Assembly: GCA_050633625.1 (NCBI GenBank)
Contig: JBOEGW010000003.1
Location: 248,001-312,000, forward strand
Direction of reading: 5' to 3'
DNA length: 64,000 bases
DNA from: JBOEGW01 sp050633625
GTDB taxonomy: Bacteria; Pseudomonadota; Alphaproteobacteria; Rhodobacterales; Rhodobacteraceae
Part shown: piece after piece, positions 28,459 through 38,549 of the stretch
Numbering within the stretch: the first letter of the stretch is position 1
How the letters are laid out: each line of letters opens with the position of its first letter
Made by a program: the position numbers and the translations under genes
The notes under the pieces: generated by a model
Told to the model about the DNA's origin: nothing
The model's input: the letters and a program-made list of their open reading frames with translations, nothing else
The model's database searches: none

Positions 28459-29358
28459 ATGGACAGCTCAATGACCGACACAGCCCAGCCGATGCTTGAT
28501 GAAAAATCCCGCGCCAGCGATTGGTTTGCCGCCCTGCGCGATCAGATCGTCGCGGCCTTTGAAGACATCGAAGACCAACTCACAACCGGACCGACAGCAG
28601 AGCGACCTGCCGGGCGGTTTGAGGTGAGCAAGACCAGCCGTGAGAATGGTGGGGGCGGCGGGTTGATGAGCGTCATGCGCGGCGGGCGAGTCTTTGAGAA
28701 AGTCGGTGTCAACATCTCAACAGTGCACGGCACACTTGGGGAAACGGCGCAAAAGTCGATGGCGGCGCGCGGCGTGCCGGGCATCGAAACGGACCCAAAA
28801 TTCTGGGCCTCAGGCATTTCGCTTGTCGCGCATATGCAAAACCCACACGCCCCGGCGGTACACATGAACACCCGCATGTTCTGGACCCCAAACGCATGGT
28901 GGTTTGGCGGCGGCGCAGATCTCAATCCCTGCCTCGAATATGACGCGGATACCGCCCATTTTCACGCCACCATGAAGGCCGGATGTGATCCGCACGGAGC
29001 CGATTATTATGACCGCTTCAAGGCCTGGGCGGATGAGTACTTCTATGTCCCGCATCGCGGGCGGGCGCGCGGCGTTGGCGGGGTGTTTTATGATGACCAG
29101 AACAGCGGCGACTGGGAGGCGGATTTCGCCCTCACGCAGGACGTAGGCCGCGCCTTTCTCCCCGCCTATGTGCCGCTCATCACCGCCCGCATGACCCAAC
29201 CCTGGGACGAGGCCGATAAGGACGCGCAACTGGTCCACCGGGGTCTCTATGCCGAATACAACCTGGTCTATGATCGCGGCACCAAATTCGGCCTCGCAAC
29301 AAATCATGACGCCAACGCTGTCCTCATGAGCCTGCCCCCCATGGCGAAGTGGGTCTGA
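28459..29358 (+). CDS. hemF: Oxygen-dependent coproporphyrinogen III oxidase
   Basis: The product is 299 aa (or 295 from the second Met at 28471). HemF signatures are visible: GGGGGLMSVMRGGRVFEKVG, HMNTRMFW, WWFGGGADLNP, the Asp and His contact region, RGVGGVFYDD and YNLVYDRGTKFGL. It needs O2 and complements anaerobic hemN, letting heme synthesis continue across oxygen levels. It is in a run with the defective SDR and a second SDR. Confidence 0.96.
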   Translation: MDSSMTDTAQPMLDEKSRASDWFAALRDQIVAAFEDIEDQLTTGPTAERPAGRFEVSKTSRENGGGGGLMSVMRGGRVFEKVGVNISTVHGTLGETAQKSMAARGVPGIETDPKFWASGISLVAHMQNPHAPAVHMNTRMFWTPNAWWFGGGADLNPCLEYDADTAHFHATMKAGCDPHGADYYDRFKAWADEYFYVPHRGRARGVGGVFYDDQNSGDWEADFALTQDVGRAFLPAYVPLITARMTQPWDEADKDAQLVHRGLYAEYNLVYDRGTKFGLATNHDANAVLMSLPPMAKWV

Positions 29359-29424
29359 CCCAAGTTCGACCTTGCCCCAAGGTCAAAATCGCCCCACGCT
29401 CTCCACAACCAAGGAGCGTGCACC

Positions 29425-30183
29425 ATGCAGGATCATCCCAAAACCGCCATTATCACCGGAGCCGCCCGTGGGATCGGTTTAGCGACCACGCGCCTGATGC
29501 TTGAGGCCGGGTGGCGGGTCGCGATGGTTGATCGTGACACGGAGGTTCTGACGGATGAAGCCACCTCGCTTGACGGCGCATTTCACGTCCATTGCGATGT
29601 CTCTAACCCCGATCAAGTCACCGAAATGATCCAATCGGTGATCAGTGAAACCGGGCGCATTGATGCTGTCGTCAACAATGCCGGTGTTGCGGATTTTGGC
29701 CCTATTGAGGCCACCACCTTTGAACGATGGCGCAGGGTCATGGACACCAATCTTGACGGGGTGTTCCTCGTCAGTCAGGCCGCCATTCCCGCCCTCAAAC
29801 ACACGCGCGGCTGCCTCGTAAACATCGCATCAATTTCCGGCCTGCGTGCGTCCACGCTGCGGGTCGCCTACGGCACCTCAAAGGCCGCCGTCATGCACCT
29901 CACCCAACAACAAGCCGCCGAGCTTGGCGAATACGGTATTCGCGCCAATTGCGTGTGCCCCGGCCCGGTGCGCACCAAACTCGCTATGGCCGTACACAGC
30001 CAGGACATCATCGACGCCTACCATGACGCAATTCCCCTCAATCGCTACGGCACAGAAACCGAAATCGCGCAGGTGATTGCCTTCTTACTGTCTGAAAAAG
30101 CAAGTTATGTCACAGGGCAAATCATTGCCGCGGATGGCGGGTTTCAATCGACCGGCATTGGCTTGCCTGCCTTGCGCGACTAG
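29425..30183 (+). CDS. SDR-family NAD(P)-dependent oxidoreductase
   Basis: The product is 252 aa with ITGAARGIGLATT for cofactor binding, NNAG, the catalytic Ser in NIASISG and a complete active site YGTSK, then PGPVRT and the DGG end. It is a classical SDR of 3-ketoacyl/alcohol dehydrogenase type; the substrate is unknown. Its stop shares the palindrome CTAG with the stop of the convergent transporter ATPase. Confidence 0.9.
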   Translation: MQDHPKTAIITGAARGIGLATTRLMLEAGWRVAMVDRDTEVLTDEATSLDGAFHVHCDVSNPDQVTEMIQSVISETGRIDAVVNNAGVADFGPIEATTFERWRRVMDTNLDGVFLVSQAAIPALKHTRGCLVNIASISGLRASTLRVAYGTSKAAVMHLTQQQAAELGEYGIRANCVCPGPVRTKLAMAVHSQDIIDAYHDAIPLNRYGTETEIAQVIAFLLSEKASYVTGQIIAADGGFQSTGIGLPALRD

Positions 30184-31787
30184 GTCGCGAGATCGCCCAA
30201 ATCCTCAAGATCAAAGGCCGCCGCCATCAAGGCGCGGGTATAGGCGGTCTTGGGCGCATCAAACACCTGCGCCGCCTCCCCCGCTTCCACGATATCCCCC
30301 GCCTTCATCACCATCACCTTATGGGACAGCGCGCGCACCACCCGCAAATCGTGGCTGATAAACAGATAGGCCAAACCGTGGCGCTTTTGCAAATCGCGCA
30401 AGAGGTCAACAATCTGCGCCTGAACCGTCATATCAAGCGCCGAAGTCGGCTCGTCAAGCACCACCAATTTTGGCCGCAAAATCATTGCTCGCGCGATGGA
30501 AATCCGCTGCCTTTGTCCGCCCGAAAACTCGTGTGGATAGCGCTCCATCATCGCCGGATCCAACCCGACTTCCTTCATGATATCCGCCACCATATCGCGA
30601 CGACTGCGCCCCGGCTCGATCCCATGCACCGTCAGCCCTTCCGCGATGATTTCCTCGCATGACATGCGCGGCGAGAGGGAGCCAAACGGGTCTTGGAATA
30701 CGATCTGCATATCGCGGCGCAATGGGCGCAATTCGCGCGATTTCAATCCGTCTGTGCGCGCTCCCATGAACACAACTTTACCCTCTGAGCCAATCAGTCG
30801 CATCACCGCCAGCGCCAGCGTTGTTTTGCCCGATCCGCTTTCGCCCACAATCCCCAGCGTTTCGCCCGCGCGCACCGTGAAATTCGCGCCATTGACGGCT
30901 TTCACGTGCCCAGCGGTTCTGCGTAAAAAGCCGCTCTGAATGGGGAACCAAACTTTAAGGCCTTCCGCTTCAGCCACCACCTTCGCACTTTGATCAACAG
31001 GGTCCGGTCTGCCCGTGGCCTCCGCCGATAACAGCATCTTGGTGTAGGGGTGTTTGGGGTCGGAAAACAGCGCCTCCGTGCGCTCATGCTCAACAACCTC
31101 GCCGCCCTTCATCACATAAACCCGATCCGCAATTTTGCGCACCACCCCAAGGTCATGGGTGATAAACAACATCGACATATCTTCAGCTTTTTTCAGCTCG
31201 GCTAGGAGCGTCAAAATCTGCGCTTGAATTGTCACATCAAGCGCCGTTGTTGGTTCATCCGCGATCAAGAGTTCCGGCCCATTCGCCAACGCCATCGCAA
31301 TCATCACCCTTTGACGTTGCCCCCCCGAAAGCTGGTGAGGATAAGCGTCAAGGCGGCGGGCAGGATCAGGAATTCCAACCTTTTCCAGCAGTTCAATGAT
31401 GCGCTCTCGCACCGCCGGACCCTGCAACCCTTGGTGCAATTCGATCGACTCGCCCACTTGTTTTTCGATCCTGTGGAGCGGGTTGAGCGAGGTCATAGGC
31501 TCTTGGAAAATGAAGGAAATATCGTTGCCGCGCACCTTGCGCAAAAGGTCTTTTGAGGCGCCAACCATTTCTTGATTGTCATAGGTGATCGAGCCGGAGA
31601 TCGCCGCACTATCAGGCAACAGCGCCACCGTTGAAAGCGCGCTTACCGACTTGCCCGAGCCACTTTCTCCAACGATTGCAACGGTTTCACCCCGGTCCAC
31701 ATGGAAGCTCACGCCTTTTACCGCGCGGTTTTCCTTGCCATCCTGGCGAAACGCAACTTCGAGGTTTTTGACGTTGAGCAAACTCAT
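30180..31787 (-). CDS. yejF: YejF-like duplicated ABC transporter ATPase
   Basis: The product is 535 aa with two complete ABC domains. Each has Walker A (GESGSGKSV and GESGSGKTT), a signature (LSGGQRQRV and FSGGQRQRI) and Walker B (LLIADEPTTALD and LVVLDEPTSALD). Such duplicated DppDF-type ATPases energise peptide importers. The start overlaps yejE by four bases, making yejABEF a tight operon. The family member in E. coli imports microcin C and peptides. Confidence 0.94.
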   Translation of the reverse strand: MSLLNVKNLEVAFRQDGKENRAVKGVSFHVDRGETVAIVGESGSGKSVSALSTVALLPDSAAISGSITYDNQEMVGASKDLLRKVRGNDISFIFQEPMTSLNPLHRIEKQVGESIELHQGLQGPAVRERIIELLEKVGIPDPARRLDAYPHQLSGGQRQRVMIAMALANGPELLIADEPTTALDVTIQAQILTLLAELKKAEDMSMLFITHDLGVVRKIADRVYVMKGGEVVEHERTEALFSDPKHPYTKMLLSAEATGRPDPVDQSAKVVAEAEGLKVWFPIQSGFLRRTAGHVKAVNGANFTVRAGETLGIVGESGSGKTTLALAVMRLIGSEGKVVFMGARTDGLKSRELRPLRRDMQIVFQDPFGSLSPRMSCEEIIAEGLTVHGIEPGRSRRDMVADIMKEVGLDPAMMERYPHEFSGGQRQRISIARAMILRPKLVVLDEPTSALDMTVQAQIVDLLRDLQKRHGLAYLFISHDLRVVRALSHKVMVMKAGDIVEAGEAAQVFDAPKTAYTRALMAAAFDLEDLGDLAT

Positions 31788-32896
31788 TGAAATGTCTTTC
31801 GCGGGTCAAAGGCATCGCGAATGCCCTCAAAGATAAACACCAAAAGCGACAACATCAGCGAGAATGTCACAAAGGCAGTAAAGCCAAGCCAGGGCGCTTG
31901 GAGGTTCTGCTTGGCTTGCTGGGTCAGCTCGCCCAATGACGGCGCGGAGGACGGCAGACCGAAGCCCAGATAATCAAGCGTCGCAAGCGTGCCAATCGCG
32001 CCAGAAATCACGAAAGGCAGCATTGTCAGCGTCGCCACCATCGCATTTGGCAGGATGTGGCGAAACATAATCACCCGATGCCCGACACCAAGCGCACGCG
32101 CCGCGCGCACATACTCAAAGTTGCGCGCCCGCAAGAATTCCGCGCGCACCACAGGCACCAAGGCGGTCCAGCCGAACAGCACAGTCACAAACACCAAGAG
32201 CCAAAAACTGCGCCCCAGAATGGCGAACAAAATGATAATCACATAGAGGCTCGGCGTAGAGGTCCAGATTTCGATGATGCGCTGAAAAATGAGGTCCGTC
32301 AGCCCGCCAAAATACCCCTGTACCGCGCCTGCAATAATGCCAATCAGTGCTGTCGCCGCTGTCACGATCAAACCGAAAAACACAGACAATCGAAAACCAT
32401 AAATCACCCGCGCTGCCACATCGCGGGCTGTGTCATCCGTGCCCAGCCAATGGTCGCGATCCGGGGCCGAGGGCGCGGGGCCGCCAATGTCATTGACTGT
32501 GTTGTAACTGTAGGGAATGAGGGGCCAAAGCACCCAGCCCCGCGCCACATCCTCGCCCTCAAACGTGCCGCTCGCGGCTTGGCTCATCACGTCTTGCGGC
32601 GCGTCAAAACACGCCTCAAGCCCCCCCGTTTTGATCAAACATTGCACCGCCTCATCGCCATAATCGGCTTCCGTGCGAAAATCGCCGCCAAAGGCCGTTT
32701 CCGGATAGAACTTCAAGAACGGCACGTGCAAATCGCCACGATAGCTGACCAAGATCGGTTTATCATTTGCGATGACTTCGGCAAAAAGCGACAGCCCAAA
32801 CAGCAATGAAAACACGATCATCGACCAGTAGGCCCGGCGGTTTTTCTTGAAGTTGCGCCAGCGGCGCTGGTTCAGCGGTGAAAGCGCCATCCTCAA
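31784..32896 (-). CDS. yejE: YejE-like ABC transporter permease
   Basis: The product is 370 aa. An N-terminal helix follows a basic start ([15 protein letters not shown]), then a periplasmic insert with [16 protein letters not shown], then the binding-protein-dependent permease core with the EAA-like loop [21 protein letters not shown]. This layout is of the DppC/OppC/YejE type. It is coupled to both neighbours by four-base overlaps. Confidence 0.94.
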   Translation of the reverse strand: MRMALSPLNQRRWRNFKKNRRAYWSMIVFSLLFGLSLFAEVIANDKPILVSYRGDLHVPFLKFYPETAFGGDFRTEADYGDEAVQCLIKTGGLEACFDAPQDVMSQAASGTFEGEDVARGWVLWPLIPYSYNTVNDIGGPAPSAPDRDHWLGTDDTARDVAARVIYGFRLSVFFGLIVTAATALIGIIAGAVQGYFGGLTDLIFQRIIEIWTSTPSLYVIIILFAILGRSFWLLVFVTVLFGWTALVPVVRAEFLRARNFEYVRAARALGVGHRVIMFRHILPNAMVATLTMLPFVISGAIGTLATLDYLGFGLPSSAPSLGELTQQAKQNLQAPWLGFTAFVTFSLMLSLLVFIFEGIRDAFDPRKTFQ

Positions 32897-33993
32897 CCCT
32901 CCCGCGTGCCAAAGTCGATGCGCGGATCAATCAGCACATACATCAAATCCGACAACAACCCGACGACAAGACCCATTAATCCGAAGACGAAAAGTGTGCC
33001 GAAAATCACCGGATAATCGCGCTGCAACGCGGCCTCAAAACCAAGCCGCCCAAGCCCATCAAGCGAGAAAATCGACTCGATAATGATCGATCCACCAAAA
33101 AACACCGACACGAAAAGTGCGGGGAAACCAGAGATCACGATCAGCATCGCGTTGCGAAACACATGCCCATAAAGCACCCGCGATTCAGACAAGCCCTTGG
33201 CGCGGGCAGTCATGACATAGTGCTTTTTGATCTCGTCCAAAAACGAGTTTTTCGTGAGTAACGTCAGCGTCGCAAAACTCGCAATCGTTGTTGCGAGAAC
33301 AGGTAGCGCAATATGCCAAAGGTAGTCGCCCACCTTGCCCAAAAGGCTCAGCTCCTCCCAATTGTCCGAGGTCAGCCCGCGCAGCGGAAAGACCTGCCAA
33401 TAGCTGCCGCCCGCAAACAAAACGATCAGCAAGATCGCGAATAAAAACCCGGGGATCGCGTAGGCCACGATGATGAGCGCCGAGGTCCAGCTGTCAAACC
33501 GCGAGCCATCGCGCACAGCTTTGCGAATGCCCAGTGGGATCGAAATCAGATAGGCGATCAAGGTCGACCAAAGCCCAAGCGTAATTGACACCGGCAGCTT
33601 TTCCGCGACCAATTCAAACACCCCTATCGAGCGGAAATAGCTCTCCCCGAAATCGAGCCGCAAGTAGTTCCCGATCATGGTGAAAAAGCGAACAATCGGG
33701 GGTTTGTCGAAGCCAAACTCACGTTCCAGTTCAGCGATATACTCAGGGTCCAGCCCTCGCGCACCGAGGTATTTTCCGCCCCCCGCGCCTGCGTCCGCGC
33801 TGGCCAAAGCACCGCCGGCATCCCCGGCGCCGCCGGTGATCCCTTCCATGACGTTGCCGCCGCCTTCCATCTGCGCGATGATTTGATCAATCGGCCCGCC
33901 GGGCACAAACTGAGTGAGCGCAAAATTGACGACCATGATCCCGAACAATGTCGGGATGATCAGCAACAGCCGTCGCAGGATATAGGCGCCCAT
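32893..33993 (-). CDS. yejB: YejB-like ABC transporter permease
   Basis: The product is 366 aa with the DppB/OppB start [33 protein letters not shown], and the EAA loop [22 protein letters not shown] Gly/Ala-rich insert (about 44-75) in the first periplasmic loop is longer than in DppB but usual for YejB. It pairs with YejE as the membrane channel. Confidence 0.94.
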   Translation of the reverse strand: MGAYILRRLLLIIPTLFGIMVVNFALTQFVPGGPIDQIIAQMEGGGNVMEGITGGAGDAGGALASADAGAGGGKYLGARGLDPEYIAELEREFGFDKPPIVRFFTMIGNYLRLDFGESYFRSIGVFELVAEKLPVSITLGLWSTLIAYLISIPLGIRKAVRDGSRFDSWTSALIIVAYAIPGFLFAILLIVLFAGGSYWQVFPLRGLTSDNWEELSLLGKVGDYLWHIALPVLATTIASFATLTLLTKNSFLDEIKKHYVMTARAKGLSESRVLYGHVFRNAMLIVISGFPALFVSVFFGGSIIIESIFSLDGLGRLGFEAALQRDYPVIFGTLFVFGLMGLVVGLLSDLMYVLIDPRIDFGTREG

Positions 33994-34112
33994 GCGTGGT
34001 CCTCATAGTCGTCGTTATGTGCCTGTCAGCCCAGATTTTGGCCGGGGTGCGCGTTTTGATCGCGCCTTGTCGTTCTTCGTATCACCAACCCAAGCGCAGG
34101 CCAAGCACGGCG

Positions 34113-36059
34113 TTAACGCAACGCCCCAGACGCGCGCAAAGCTTCTCGTTTTTCTGCGTCAAACCACCAGTAATCCAAGTACCCTAAGTCCAGCGGCGCG
34201 ATGGTGTCTGGATATCCAAATGTATCGTAAAATGCCACTGTATGTTCAGGCTTATACCACTGCGGAATACCAATCATTTTGGTGCGCAACGCGCGGTCAA
34301 ACGCGCGAACCCCCGCTTTCATGTCCTCAAGGGTTGGCGCGAGAACGACCGGCGGGATCAGCGCATCCACGGCCGGATCACGCAATCGCATAATGTTGCG
34401 CGATGAGTTGTCCGCGGTTTTGGATGCGAACCATTGCTCCAACCCAATGCCCGGTTCAAAAACCATCGCAATTCCGTGCCCGGTGATGTCAAAATCCCCA
34501 GCCCGGCGTCGTTCGATATATTGCGAGGTATCCACTCGGTTGAGCGCGGCATTTACCCCCAGAAACTGCATATTTTCCACGATCGGATTTATGACGCGAT
34601 CCAAGGTCGGCGAGTAGGACAGAAAGGTTGCATCAAGGGTCTTCCCGTCTTTGCGCCGCATTCCATCTTCGCCAATTTCCCAACCTGCCGCATCCAAAAG
34701 CGCCGAGGCTTTGCGCAACACGCTGCGCGCCGGACGATTCTGCGCCGCGTCGTTGACAGGTGGCACAACAGCCTCATCCGTCAAAATAGTCTCGGGCAGC
34801 AATCCTTGCTCCACCAAGGGCTGCAAAATCGCCAGCTCCCCCTCTGTGGGCGTGCCAGTGGCAGCCATGTCGGTGCCCGGCCAAAAGCTATCAACCCGCT
34901 TGTAAAGCCCATAAAACAAAGCGTCATTGGACCATTCAAAGTTGAACATCAATCCCAGCGCTTCGCGCACCCGAATGTCCTGCCACATCGGTCTATCAAG
35001 ATTGAACACGAAATTCGTCGCTGCGCCGACATTCCCATCGGGGAAGGTCGCCTTGATCACGCTGCCATTCTCGATCGCCGGAAAATCATATCCGGTCGCC
35101 CAATCCTTTGACGAGGTTTCAACGCGAAACGTAAACGCCCCGCCCTTGAACCCTTCAAAGGCGGCTTGGCTATCGCCAAAATATTCCGTGCGGATGCTGT
35201 CAAAGTTGTTACGCCCGATTTGGAGCGGATGGCTGCTGCCCCAGTAGTTTGGGTTGCGCGTATACACCACCTGTCGCCCAAAGTCCTTTGACCCCAAAAC
35301 ATAAGGCCCGGTCCCCATGAAGGGCACCTCGGCGCTGTCGTCCAGCCGTTGTCCGGTTTTTTCAAACCACGCTTTGGAAAACACCGGCGTTGTTGCCCCA
35401 GCAAAACCAACGCGTTCATTGCGCGGGGCGGTCTCGGTAAAGGTGAATTTGATCCGGTGAGGCCCCTCAACCTCAACCGCCTGAATGAACCCCTCAACGA
35501 TCCGGCGATATTCCGAAAGCCCCTGTTCCAAGAACAGGTTAAACGAAAACGCCACGTCTTCCGCCGTCATTGGCGTGCCATCAGCAAAGGTCACATCATC
35601 GCGCAAGTTGAACGCGATCCAGCTCAAGTCTTCGGGGTATTCCATCGTTTCGCACAAAAAGCAGTACATGCCAAAGGGATCGTCCGGCAGGGAGACCAAC
35701 ACGCCTTCAGCGGTGATATCCGAGTTGCCTTCAGCTTGGCCTTTGCGGGCAAATCGGTTGAAACTGTCAAAAGCGCCAATTGCACCAATCGAAATCTCGC
35801 CGCCTTTTGGCGCGTCCGGGTTCACAAAATCCAAATGCGTCATATCCGCGGGGTACTTCACGTCCCCGTAGTTGGAAAAGGCGTGCGTTGTAGTGGTCTC
35901 TTGCGCCATGGCCGCAAACCCACTCACCACCGCGATCAAGCCGCCCGCCATCAGCCCGTTCAGCATCCATCCCCATGCGCCTTGCCGCCCTTCAGAGCGC
36001 GCCATCGTCTTGGCAGTCACAAACGGTTGAGATGTGGCAGTGTTGGTCAAACGCTTCAT
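34113..36059 (-). CDS. yejA: YejA-like periplasmic solute-binding protein
   Basis: The product is 648 aa from the ATG at 36059, which follows AAGGGA. A long basic N-region leads into a signal peptide core (LMAGGLIAVVSGFAAMA, cut before QETTT). The SBP-bac-5 fold follows, with ...PDDPFGMYCFLCETMEYP and IRVREALGLMFNFEW. YejA captures peptides or microcin-like compounds for YejBEF. The gap to yejB is 120 bases, so binding protein may be expressed more than the permease. Confidence 0.92.
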   Translation of the reverse strand: MKRLTNTATSQPFVTAKTMARSEGRQGAWGWMLNGLMAGGLIAVVSGFAAMAQETTTTHAFSNYGDVKYPADMTHLDFVNPDAPKGGEISIGAIGAFDSFNRFARKGQAEGNSDITAEGVLVSLPDDPFGMYCFLCETMEYPEDLSWIAFNLRDDVTFADGTPMTAEDVAFSFNLFLEQGLSEYRRIVEGFIQAVEVEGPHRIKFTFTETAPRNERVGFAGATTPVFSKAWFEKTGQRLDDSAEVPFMGTGPYVLGSKDFGRQVVYTRNPNYWGSSHPLQIGRNNFDSIRTEYFGDSQAAFEGFKGGAFTFRVETSSKDWATGYDFPAIENGSVIKATFPDGNVGAATNFVFNLDRPMWQDIRVREALGLMFNFEWSNDALFYGLYKRVDSFWPGTDMAATGTPTEGELAILQPLVEQGLLPETILTDEAVVPPVNDAAQNRPARSVLRKASALLDAAGWEIGEDGMRRKDGKTLDATFLSYSPTLDRVINPIVENMQFLGVNAALNRVDTSQYIERRRAGDFDITGHGIAMVFEPGIGLEQWFASKTADNSSRNIMRLRDPAVDALIPPVVLAPTLEDMKAGVRAFDRALRTKMIGIPQWYKPEHTVAFYDTFGYPDTIAPLDLGYLDYWWFDAEKREALRASGALR

Positions 36060-36187
36060 GGTCGATCCCTTTTTCGTGGTTCTTCCCAAGCTACTGCGCC
36101 CGCGCAAATGATCAAGACGAGATTACGTGATCACAGCGGATCGACCCGAATCATACGCCGCGATGCACACTGCCTTTGCACGCTCAT

Positions 36188-36222
36188 AGAAAAAGGCCGC
36201 GCGGTGTCCCGGCGGCCTTTCT
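36188..36222 (-). terminator. Terminator of the cytochrome c gene
   Basis: AAAGGCCGC (36192-36200) pairs with GCGGCCTTT (36212-36220); on the minus strand a run of five T follows. It separates the cytochrome gene from yejA. Confidence 0.75.
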
Positions 36223-36254
36223 CAATTCACTCTTGTCGCCAAGGGGCGCGCGCC

Positions 36255-36794
36255 TTAGCCGCCGATGGTTGCGAGATAGGCAATCACATTGGCGCGGTCT
36301 TCAACCTTTTTGAACCCGGCGAAAGACATCTTGGTGCCCGGCGCATAGTCTTTTGGCTTTTCAAGGAATGCGTTCAGCTCATCAACAGTCCAAGCGATGT
36401 CGGCTTTGTCGGTCAACGCGCTGGAGTAGGCGAACCCGTCGATTTCAGCAATTGGGCGGTCGACAATGTTATACAGCGTTGGGCCTGTGCCGTTCGCGCC
36501 GTCTTCCAGCTTGTGGCAGGCTTTGCATTTGTTGAAGGCCTTTTCGCCTTTCGCAACATCCGCCGCCGCATAGACCTCCGCGAAGGGCACCTCAGGGGCG
36601 TCCTCTTCTTCGGCATCATTGCCTTCATCCAGCGTCGCAATGATATAGCCTTGCTTGGCATGATCACCTTCTTCGCCGTGACCGCCAGCATCCATCGAAT
36701 AGAGCGAATCCGAGGCCCATAGCGTAAACATGAAAATCAAAAGCGCGCCCGTAGAAGCCGCCAGTACTTTGGTTCTTGTCATTGTGTCGAACAT
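36255..36794 (-). CDS. Membrane-anchored class I cytochrome c (cytochrome c-y-like)
   Basis: The product is 179 aa (175 from the second Met). An uncleaved N-terminal helix (about 8-28) and an acidic linker rich in Glu/Asp lead to a class I cytochrome c domain with CKACH near residue 92 and the Met ligand in PGTKMSFAGF. This is the design of anchored cytochrome c-y/CycM, which carries electrons from bc1 to oxidases such as the cbb3 enzyme in this window. That link is an inference. Confidence 0.87.
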   Translation of the reverse strand: MFDTMTRTKVLAASTGALLIFMFTLWASDSLYSMDAGGHGEEGDHAKQGYIIATLDEGNDAEEEDAPEVPFAEVYAAADVAKGEKAFNKCKACHKLEDGANGTGPTLYNIVDRPIAEIDGFAYSSALTDKADIAWTVDELNAFLEKPKDYAPGTKMSFAGFKKVEDRANVIAYLATIGG

Positions 36795-36926
36795 GTCGCG
36801 TTCCGTCCTATCCCGTGTTGGTCGCCTTCTATATGCTTCCCCTGCCCTCTTTCAAGCGTTATGAGGCGCGACCAAATGCCCAAATGGTCGGATTGCCCAG
36901 AAACCAACCAAAAAAGTGAGCGAAAA

Positions 36927-37763
36927 ATGACCCGCAAAATCGCCTTCCAAGGGGAACCCGGCGCCTATTCCCACCAAGCCTGCTCCGAAGCACGCCCGGA
37001 TATGGAAGCTTTACCCTGCAATACTTTCGAGGAGGTTATCGCCGCCGTGAAGGAAGGCATAGCCGACGAAGCCATGGTCCCGGTGGAAAACACCACCTAC
37101 GGGCGGGTCGCTGATATCCACCGCCTGTTGCCGGAGTCCGGGCTGCATATTCTGGACGAGGCATTCGTACGGGTGCGCATCGCGCTCTTGGGGCTGCCGG
37201 GAACGAAGGTCGAAGACATAAAAACCGTTCGCGCACATCTTGTGCTCTTGCCGCAATCCGCTGGTTTTCTAAAACAACACGGCATAGCCGGTGTCGCGGC
37301 CGCCGATAGCGCAGGCGCCGCCGCCGAACTCGCTGAGCACAAAACAGCGAATGAAGGCGTGCTCGCCTCAGCGCTCGCCGGCGATATCTACGGCTTGGAT
37401 GTGTTGGCGCGCGACATCGAAGATCACGGCCATAACACCACAAGGTTCCTGATAATGGGGCGCGACCCCAACCTGACCCCGCGCGGCAATGATGGCATGA
37501 TGACGACCTTTGTCTTTCAAGTGCGCAACATCCCCGCCGCGCTCTACAAAGCCATGGGAGGGTTCGCAACAAACGGCGTGAACATGACAAAACTCGAAAG
37601 CTATATGGTCGGCGGCTCTTTCACAGCTACACAGTTTTACGCCGATATCGAAGGCCACCCAGAGGACGCCGCAGTGGCGCGTGCCTTGGAGGAATTGTCG
37701 TATTTCACAACACAAACCAAGATCCTAGGCGTCTACCCCGCCGATCCCCGCCGCCATGGCTAG
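36927..37763 (+). CDS. pheA: Prephenate dehydratase
   Basis: The product is 278 aa from 36927 (MTRKIAFQGEPGAYS). It has PDT-domain motifs VPVENTTYGRV and GHNTTRFLIM, with the essential TRF, then an ACT domain (about 185-275) with VRNIPAALYKAM and KLESYMVGGSF, the Phe-binding ESY-type region. It makes phenylpyruvate for phenylalanine synthesis and is probably feedback inhibited. There is no chorismate mutase fusion. Its end overlaps the GNAT gene by 8 bases. Confidence 0.95.
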   Translation: MTRKIAFQGEPGAYSHQACSEARPDMEALPCNTFEEVIAAVKEGIADEAMVPVENTTYGRVADIHRLLPESGLHILDEAFVRVRIALLGLPGTKVEDIKTVRAHLVLLPQSAGFLKQHGIAGVAAADSAGAAAELAEHKTANEGVLASALAGDIYGLDVLARDIEDHGHNTTRFLIMGRDPNLTPRGNDGMMTTFVFQVRNIPAALYKAMGGFATNGVNMTKLESYMVGGSFTATQFYADIEGHPEDAAVARALEELSYFTTQTKILGVYPADPRRHG

Positions 37764-38238
37764 CGTCACGCTTCGTCTGGCCGCGCCCAGCGATGCGCGC
37801 GGCCTTGCGCAGCTGATGCACGGTGCCATTCACGCGATTTCCGATTGCGATTACACCAAAGCCCAGCGCGATGCATGGTCGCCCGCGCCCATGCCAGCCG
37901 CCAACATGGCCGGACGTCTGACCGATGGCCGCACAGTTTGGGTCGCTGAAACGGCAGAACCGACCGATCCGCTTGGGTTTATCGAGCTTGAGGCGACAGG
38001 CCACATCGATTGCTTCTACCTCACACCCTCCGCCCAAGGCACGGGCGTCGCAACCTTGCTGTTCGCCGCCCTTGAGGCACAGGCCCGCGCGCGCGGACTG
38101 GGCACACTCACCGTTGACGCCAGCACAGTCGCCAAGCGGTTCTTCCTCAAACGCGGATTTCTCGTCATCGAAAAGCAAACCCTAAAGCGCGCCGGGATCA
38201 CTCTCCATAACTTCAAAATGCAAAAAACGCTGCCCTAA
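37756..38238 (+). CDS. GNAT-family N-acetyltransferase
   Basis: The product is 160 aa. Acetyl-CoA-binding features are visible in FYLTPSAQGTGVATLLFAAL (the Q-x-x-G-x-G/A loop) and the C-terminal VDASTVAKRFFLKRGF. The start lies within the last codons of pheA, so it is co-translated. The substrate is not evident. Confidence 0.85.
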   Translation: MASVTLRLAAPSDARGLAQLMHGAIHAISDCDYTKAQRDAWSPAPMPAANMAGRLTDGRTVWVAETAEPTDPLGFIELEATGHIDCFYLTPSAQGTGVATLLFAALEAQARARGLGTLTVDASTVAKRFFLKRGFLVIEKQTLKRAGITLHNFKMQKTLP

Positions 38239-38272
38239 AGGCGCTGCCCCATCAGCACCAAGACCCGCGCAT

Positions 38273-38433
38273 TGTTTCTTGCAAAACGCGTCTGCCAGGG
38301 GCGAAGCAAGTTCGCCTTACCTCTCAACATGTTTCTTGCGAAACACGTCTGCCGGGGGGCGAAGCGAGTTCGCCATACCTCTCGACATGTTTCTTGCGAA
38401 ACACGTCTGCCGGGGGGCGAAGCGAGTTCGCCC
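38273..38433. repeat. Tandem array A, 57-58-bp unit, 2.8 copies
   Basis: Units start at 38273, 38330 and 38388. Each holds two small hairpins: GTTTCttgcGAAAC and GGGCGAAgcgagTTCGCC. Units 2 and 3 are almost identical; unit 1 differs at several bases. There is no spacer diversity and no gene. The array lies between convergent GNAT and SRPBCC genes. Confidence 0.85.
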
Positions 38434-38544
38434 TTCTTTGGTTCAAAATACCTCGGGGGGTTTGGGGGGCTGGCCCCCCAACAGGTGGTGCGGGTTTGGG
38501 GGGCTGGCCCCCCAACAGGTGGTGCGGGTTTGGGGGGCTGGCCC
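38434..38544. repeat. Dispersed repeat copy 3 (inverted) running into tandem array B (34-bp unit)
   Basis: TTCTTTGGTTCAAAATACC (38434 onward) followed by TCGGGGGG is the reverse of the tail seen in copies 1 and 2. The hairpin part, TTGGGGGG-CTGG-CCCCCCAA, is then repeated with units starting at 38458, 38492 and 38526 (34 bp each, the last partial). It ends just before the SRPBCC stop codon, so it probably acts as a terminator for both convergent genes. Confidence 0.8.
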
Positions 38545-38549
38545 TGTGT

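Noticed and set aside
35349..36722. Long plus-strand open frame across yejA and the cytochrome gene
   Set aside because: It spans two clear genes on the other strand plus the terminator between them; the protein has no recognisable domain.
38273..38433. CRISPR-like direct repeats
   Set aside because: Units are contiguous, 57-58 bp, with no variable spacers and no cas genes nearby.
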